Source: Microcaldota archaeon (GTDB lineage Archaea; Micrarchaeota; Micrarchaeia; Norongarragalinales; UBA8480). From it: 10,979 nt of DNA. Location: positions 1 to 10,979 of the forward strand of contig JAHFHC010000027.1 in assembly GCA_023247085.1 (NCBI GenBank), written 5' to 3'. The notes under the pieces are model-generated. The model was not told the DNA's origin, made no database searches, and saw only the letters and a program-made list of their open reading frames with translations. Numbering within the stretch: the first letter of the stretch is position 1; every line of letters starts with the position of its first letter. Of the stretch, positions 6,424 through 10,979 are shown in pieces. The position numbers were made by a program, and so were the translations under genes.

Positions 6424-6434
6424 TATATATAAAA
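6424..6434 (-). promoter_or_regulatory. TATA box of scpA
   Basis: On the minus strand the sequence reads TTTTATATATA, a strong archaeal TATA match. It starts about nine bases after the stop codon of the large secreted-protein gene. A start site about 25 nt on would lie near 6403, leaving a leader of roughly 30-35 nt before the scpA ATG at 6369. This argues for separate transcription of scpA. Confidence 0.65.
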
Positions 6435-6442
6435 CCTTTAGT

Positions 6443-9400
6443 TTATTGCTTCGGCCTTTTTTGTTTTTTTATCCTAATTGCTGTGACTGCGGCAATCGTT
6501 GCGAGAATTGCGAGTATCAGTGCGGGTAATTCAGTTGGCCATCCGGGTAGTGATGCAAATCCATTTGACCCGCTTATGCGTTTGTTGGTTGGTAGCAGTA
6601 AATTGCTGCCCGGGTTTCCCATGAAGTTTCCATTTGAGTCTCGGCTAAGCCGTTCGCCGTCAGTTGCAAACCGTGGATTCATTGCCAGGTCTTGTCCATT
6701 TAACCCATATAATTGACCGGTTTGAGGGTCGTATACTAGTATTCCGCCTGTTCCTTTTGCTTTTAGCAGTTCTTCAAGTCCTTTTAATTCATCTGGTCCG
6801 CTGTATGATAATTGTGGTTGGCCATTTTCTCCCATACCGATGTTGAATTTGAAGTCGCCTTTGTCAGTTGGTATAACGATGTCGTTTCCTTCGCGGCGCA
6901 GTGGGCCAGTGATTGGATAATCGTGTATTTCGCCGGTTTGTTTGTCAATCACTCTTAATATGGGGTTACCGTTCGCATCTTTAGTGATCATAAATTGTTT
7001 TGTAGGCGTGTCTAAAATGTGCATTCCGCTGCAACCTTGAATTGCGTCAAGTGCAGATTGTAATTCCGCAGCTGCTGCATCTCCTACTCCGGCGTGTCCT
7101 TCTACGCGTGTTATTTTTATTCCAGGTAAACCGTCCGAGCAATCATTGCGCTGTACTGGCGCAGTGCCGAATCCTTGAATTAAACCTGCGTCAACTTGTG
7201 CTAAAGTGTGTATGAATATTTGTACTTCGCCATTTGCCAAATAGTTTATTTTTCCACGTTCAGTTAAAATTGAACGTAGTTCGCCAGCATTCGCTGCTTC
7301 TGGAGAATCCGAGTGAATATATCCTTGCAATGTTACTCTCCCGTCGCTTGTTACGTCAATTGCAGCTGCTTGCTTGTAATTTTCTTCTTGAGAAGAAGTA
7401 GCTTTTTGCATTACTTCGTTGCCTGGGCTGCGTAGTTCAAATTCATCCTTAACTGCGGAATTGCGGCTAAATATAATTACGCCGTTGCTGAAGTCAAGCG
7501 AACCATCAGTGGTATATACTTGTGTCACTCGGCCGAGTACGCTGGTCAAATCACTTCCAATTTGCCTGCCAGTTGCATATTGTATTTGACTGCGGATACA
7601 ACTTGCGCCAGCACATGTTGCACCAGCTGCTAGTGTTATGCTTTGCTTTGCATCCATCTCTAAAACGTTTCCAGCACAACCCGCAAACGAGGCAGTTACG
7701 TATTTATTCGGAATTAATGTAAGCGCTAAATTGTTCATTTGCTTGTGGTTTAGTGAACGGTCGCTATTTGCTATTTGAGTGCATACTCCCGTTTTTTTAT
7801 CGCATAGCCTAACGCCGTCCTTATCAAATTCAGCTGCTTTGTTATCCGAGTCAAGCACTTTTCTCAATGGACACATGTTCGGCTGCTGGCTTGTAGCAGC
7901 AAAATCAGTTGGAATCCATTCTCTAGTTGCATCTTTGAGTTGCAAGTAATAAATTTTATCAACAACTAAATGCGAAGCTTGATTTTCCAATTCTCCGCGT
8001 AAATTAACATATTCGCGTAATCTAGTTGTGTCAACAGGTTGGCCAACTCCGCTTATTGCCTTGCCTAAATTTAAGTTGCTTAAAACGTCATTTGAACTAA
8101 CTGACTTTAATTTTTCAGTTAATTCTCCGCTAGTTTTGTGCTTCAAGCTTTGATATGCTAAAATGGTGTAATGGTCGTCCTTGCAATTAGATGCGTATTG
8201 AAGTGCTTCTGAAGCAAAGTGACCTTGCACTAGCGTAGTTGGAGAAAGCGCGCCACTGATTAACGTTACTGTCTTTTCTAACTTAGGCCAATAACCTATT
8301 TTTCTCATAATTGTCACTGCACTTGTAGTTGCCCCTTTTTTCACTTCGAATACGGTTTTAGCTATGGGCAGCCACCCTACTAATTGATTTGCAGCTGTTG
8401 CAGCAATGTATTTGTTAATGTTGCTATCGACAACTTTTGGATCACATTTTTCATCTGGTTTAGTCTGAGCCGGATTAATAGCTTCTCTAATATAAAAGTC
8501 ATAAACTACTAGTCGAACTGCGGTTAGTGACGCGTCGCTTAACCCACTTAATTTCCACGAAATAAGTGGCGCTATTAAATTAAGTGCAGCATAAAACCCT
8601 TGGAATTCTTTACGCGCTTTTATTTTAAGTGACCAACTTGCATCTTTCACTTCAATTGGCAACCGGGCATATTCGTCTTTAGAACTAAGTTGCTCGGCTA
8701 TCAGTATGTCTGATTTTCCTTTCCAACTAGATTCGATTTTTGTTTGTCCATTTTGTGTTCTAAAACTAGTTATTGAATTAGCTCCGGTTCCAGGCGCTCC
8801 TTCAAGTGGTTGGTTAGCAATCCATAAGTTACCAACTTGATACGCTGCGCTTGGAATGCCCTCATCAGTAAAATCAGATAAAGCATCAGTAACCGTTCCT
8901 GCAGAAACCCAGTCAGTTGCCCGCCTGAATTCACCGATTAAATCATTGTTATTGGCAAAAACCGTTATGTAATTATCTGCATATTGCTTTTGGCTTATGC
9001 GCTGGAAAGTAATAGCATCGGTGATTTCAAATACAAATCGCCCTGGCCCAAGCCAACCCATTCCTAATACTAGCCGGTACCAAACCTCTCCTGTACGCGC
9101 AGCCAGTAGTTTTTTGATTTTATTCAAGTCAGCCGTGTACTCTTGCCCTGCAAGTTCGTTCAATGTTTTCGTTGAATCAATTTCAAGCCGGCTTCTAACT
9201 TGTGCTTTTGTAACCTCTGCAGACTCTAATGCATCAAATCCTCCAGTAGTTTTTGTAAAGTCAGCTTCGTATTTTCTATAAATGCTGCTTACATCAGCAG
9301 CAGGCGCAGCAGTTGTTGGTATCTCGCTCCTTACTTTTTCAATTGCCGCATAACGTGATGCAAATTCCGACGAACTTGTTTTTAGCGCAGGTATATCTGC

Positions 9401-10495
9401 GATTGTAAGGTGGTGTGCACTTCCAGCTGGGGTGAATTCTTCAAGCAACCCGTTTTCTATTTTTGTTAAACTACTTTCCAATTGAGATTTGCTTATAGTG
9501 GGTGCGCTTCCAAGCCCGTATATCTCTCTTTTTAGAGGCGTGCTAGTAACACGGCTAAATGTAATTGAGTCTGGAGCAAATTGTTGTTTTCTTGTTTCAA
9601 TTTCTTTTAACTTCTCTTGCGCGCTTGTTAATGTACCGACTTTTCCAAAGAAGAAACCCATTTGGGCAACTGTCAACCACGTGTCTAGACTAACCCATGT
9701 TTTTAACCGCTTTACTGTTTCTTCATACTGCTTTGGCAAAACTAATGTAGATGCGCCTTGCAAGTCTAAGTCATTAACCGCATCAGTTGAACCTATTCCG
9801 TTTTGAACCCCTTTTAAATTTGGCGCGCCGCTATACGCAACGGTTACATCTTTAGAAAGCGAACCGACGTATGAAACTTTTCCGGTTATGTGTTGGCTAT
9901 CAAGCAAACAAGCGGCATTTGGATTATCTGGTGCAGTTGAATCTTGAAGTGCAGAAAGTGGAATCTCTCCACCTGCGTTTGTACGAAGTTTATAGCCCTC
10001 AAAAGCAGGATTTTCTTCACTTGGCGAACCCTTTAATTGCGAAAGTAAATCAGCCACGCCAGCGTCATTCTTAAAACGTTTAGCAATATCGCGCGCTTCA
10101 GCATCAGTTATACGGTCAGTTGGCTTTTTGTTCAAATACGCGGCAGCGGCTTTTTTCTGTTCTTCATCAAAACCCATTAACGTAGTTGCAGTATCTAGCG
10201 GGTATACTCCTTCTGTTTTACTGCCGATGAATATATTGTTAACCACTTGAGATGGCTTGTTTTGAATCTCTTCATTGCCACTTAACCCATTTACTTGGTC
10301 GCCCCTAAAGCCCTGAACTTGTTGCCAGAAGAACATCGTTTGTTCAGGCGTCATTTCATTTAATTCACAAATGCCGCGAACATCAAACGGCGAGCTTGGC
10401 GTAGCTGTATTGGTTAAAGCAAATGTAAATGGCGCAAATAATTCAACTACAAACGCCATTAGTAAGAAAATGCTGGTTTTACGTCGGTAATCCAT
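6443..10495 (-). CDS. very large secreted, C-terminally anchored protein of unknown function
   Basis: I do not recognise this 1350-residue protein. Residues 1-26 form a signal peptide: a charged start (DYRRK), a hydrophobic core (SIFLLMAFVVELFAPF) and a likely cut after TFA. The C-terminus carries LPGWP (1316-1320), one hydrophobic helix (about 1323-1340) and a basic tail (RIKKQKRPKQ). The bulk would therefore face outward, held by a single membrane anchor. Residues 30-650 look mainly alpha-helical and polar, with charged helices such as that near 295-305. Hydrophobic or amphipathic stretches occur near 475-490 and 630-650. About a dozen cysteines are spread along the chain and denser at 680-960 and 1118-1160 (for example CDKKTGVC near 898-905 and CAGASC near 957-962), suggesting disulfides. 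The 1160-1310 part is rich in D-x-N/G-x-G turns and beta strands (DANGNPILRVIDKQTGEIHDY). A surface, adhesion or envelope role is only inference. The ATG at 10495 is fixed by the signal peptide. Confidence 0.9.
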   Translation of the reverse strand: MDYRRKTSIFLLMAFVVELFAPFTFALTNTATPSSPFDVRGICELNEMTPEQTMFFWQQVQGFRGDQVNGLSGNEEIQNKPSQVVNNIFIGSKTEGVYPLDTATTLMGFDEEQKKAAAAYLNKKPTDRITDAEARDIAKRFKNDAGVADLLSQLKGSPSEENPAFEGYKLRTNAGGEIPLSALQDSTAPDNPNAACLLDSQHITGKVSYVGSLSKDVTVAYSGAPNLKGVQNGIGSTDAVNDLDLQGASTLVLPKQYEETVKRLKTWVSLDTWLTVAQMGFFFGKVGTLTSAQEKLKEIETRKQQFAPDSITFSRVTSTPLKREIYGLGSAPTISKSQLESSLTKIENGLLEEFTPAGSAHHLTIADIPALKTSSSEFASRYAAIEKVRSEIPTTAAPAADVSSIYRKYEADFTKTTGGFDALESAEVTKAQVRSRLEIDSTKTLNELAGQEYTADLNKIKKLLAARTGEVWYRLVLGMGWLGPGRFVFEITDAITFQRISQKQYADNYITVFANNNDLIGEFRRATDWVSAGTVTDALSDFTDEGIPSAAYQVGNLWIANQPLEGAPGTGANSITSFRTQNGQTKIESSWKGKSDILIAEQLSSKDEYARLPIEVKDASWSLKIKARKEFQGFYAALNLIAPLISWKLSGLSDASLTAVRLVVYDFYIREAINPAQTKPDEKCDPKVVDSNINKYIAATAANQLVGWLPIAKTVFEVKKGATTSAVTIMRKIGYWPKLEKTVTLISGALSPTTLVQGHFASEALQYASNCKDDHYTILAYQSLKHKTSGELTEKLKSVSSNDVLSNLNLGKAISGVGQPVDTTRLREYVNLRGELENQASHLVVDKIYYLQLKDATREWIPTDFAATSQQPNMCPLRKVLDSDNKAAEFDKDGVRLCDKKTGVCTQIANSDRSLNHKQMNNLALTLIPNKYVTASFAGCAGNVLEMDAKQSITLAAGATCAGASCIRSQIQYATGRQIGSDLTSVLGRVTQVYTTDGSLDFSNGVIIFSRNSAVKDEFELRSPGNEVMQKATSSQEENYKQAAAIDVTSDGRVTLQGYIHSDSPEAANAGELRSILTERGKINYLANGEVQIFIHTLAQVDAGLIQGFGTAPVQRNDCSDGLPGIKITRVEGHAGVGDAAAAELQSALDAIQGCSGMHILDTPTKQFMITKDANGNPILRVIDKQTGEIHDYPITGPLRREGNDIVIPTDKGDFKFNIGMGENGQPQLSYSGPDELKGLEELLKAKGTGGILVYDPQTGQLYGLNGQDLAMNPRFATDGERLSRDSNGNFMGNPGSNLLLPTNKRISGSNGFASLPGWPTELPALILAILATIAAVTAIRIKKQKRPKQ

Positions 10496-10530
10496 AGTAG
10501 TTCTTCAACTAAATAACAAGGCGTTTTTGC

Positions 10531-10540
10531 TTTTTAAACC
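10531..10540 (-). promoter_or_regulatory. probable TATA box of the large secreted-protein gene
   Basis: On the minus strand GGTTTAAAAA lies about 40 nt before the ATG at 10495, in a 111-nt gap. The expected start site would leave a leader of roughly 15 nt. The match is good for an archaeal TATA, but the assignment is by eye. Confidence 0.45.
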
Positions 10541-10606
10541 AAAGGGACGCACAAAAGCAAGGCGAAAAATCAGCGTAGCGCAATACACTTGACGGCGTTA
10601 TCCAGT

Positions 10607-10882
10607 TCAAGGTGTTGAAAAAACTTGTGGTAAAGTATAGCCAAGGTAAAATTCAATTATAACAACTGTAACTAATGTTGCTAGAAAAGTGCAAATCAAC
10701 ATCCATAGTATCTTTGGCGTTTTAGCGTGCCTTTTTTCTAAATAGTCATACACAAACGAAAATACAACTACAAGCGGAAATGCAAGTAGGCTCACAATCA
10801 AAGAGAAGAGCAAAACGAACCACGCTTGAGTTAAGAATGCCGAAACGTCCACCATAATAGTTGTCTTACGCTTTTCCAACAT
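10607..10882 (-). CDS. small two-helix membrane protein of unknown function
   Basis: This 91-residue protein begins with a basic N-terminus (LEKRK). A first hydrophobic helix covers about residues 19-45 and a second about 58-82, separated by a basic loop (LEKRHAKTPK, 48-57). By the positive-inside rule the N-terminus would be outside or shielded and the basic loop cytoplasmic; the basic N-terminus makes the topology ambiguous. A stop codon directly before ATG 10882 excludes a longer form; M10 is a possible later start. No family is recognised. It lies upstream of the giant secreted protein on the same strand, so a link to envelope function is possible but unproven. Confidence 0.7.
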   Translation of the reverse strand: MLEKRKTTIMVDVSAFLTQAWFVLLFSLIVSLLAFPLVVVFSFVYDYLEKRHAKTPKILWMLICTFLATLVTVVIIEFYLGYTLPQVFSTP

Positions 10883-10903
10883 TTAAACTAACCGCTTTTT
10901 GTT

Positions 10904-10911
10904 ACCTCCTC
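10904..10911 (-). promoter_or_regulatory. Shine-Dalgarno-like GAGGAGGT at unusual spacing
   Basis: On the minus strand GAGGAGGT is a perfect anti-16S match, but it ends 21 nt before the only usable ATG (10882), much farther than the normal 5-10 nt. No ATG, GTG or TTG lies at a normal distance. It may be fortuitous, or act through a folded leader. The rest of 10883-10979 shows only A/T-rich promoter-like sequence. Confidence 0.35.
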
Positions 10912-10979
10912 TTTTCCCGCGAGTCTTCGCTACTCTTTTATTGCACTTCTGTATTGTAACTATCGGTATACTGTATGCT

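Noticed and set aside
6155-9806. Plus-strand ORFs opposite scpA and the large gene
   Set aside because: They are antisense frames of well-supported minus-strand genes and show no independent protein features.
1-10979. CRISPR arrays, insertion sequences or direct-repeat families
   Set aside because: No regularly spaced repeats, transposase or terminal inverted repeats were seen, apart from the rRNA stem arms.

Overview
The window holds an archaeal 23S rRNA gene interrupted by three introns, followed by a convergent block of protein genes on the minus strand. The rRNA has archaeal features. It carries two introns with bulge-helix-bulge (BHB) splice motifs, and its ends pair in a long precursor stem. 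TATA-like boxes precede several genes, and one of them encodes an archaeal-type ScpA kleisin. No 16S, tRNA or 5S gene is linked to the 23S, and the largest gene is an unrecognisable 1350-residue secreted protein. These points suggest a small-genome archaeon of the DPANN type (Diapherotrites or Micrarchaeota would fit), but the lineage is inference and cannot be fixed from this sequence alone.

Layout, left to right. Positions 1-211 hold an rRNA leader with a possible promoter and the 5' arm of the processing stem. The 23S gene runs from about 212 to 4753 on the plus strand. Its four exons are about 212-2161, 2871-3388, 4074-4100 and 4349-4753, about 2.9 kb in total, which is normal for an archaeal 23S. 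Intron 1 (2162-2870) is a group I ribozyme at E. coli position 1931 with an intact one-motif LAGLIDADG endonuclease. Intron 2 (3389-4073) is a BHB intron between A2450 and A2451 of the peptidyl-transferase centre, with a two-motif LAGLIDADG gene broken by a frameshift. Intron 3 (4101-4348) is an ORF-less BHB intron after position 2477. The exon between introns 2 and 3 is only 27 nt. Two splicing mechanisms, autocatalytic and protein-enzymatic, must therefore both act on one transcript before an active ribosome centre can form.

After a roughly 250-nt convergent spacer come minus-strand genes. In transcription order they are a small two-helix membrane protein (10882-10607), the giant secreted and anchored protein (10495-6443), scpA (6369-5659) and a Nudix hydrolase (5584-5012). 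The gaps of 73-111 nt, with TATA-like elements inside at least two of them, suggest separate promoters rather than one tight operon.

The most notable content is the coexistence of group I and BHB introns in one rRNA gene, the splitting of the peptidyl-transferase centre, and the overlap of the endonuclease reading frame with the ribozyme core.
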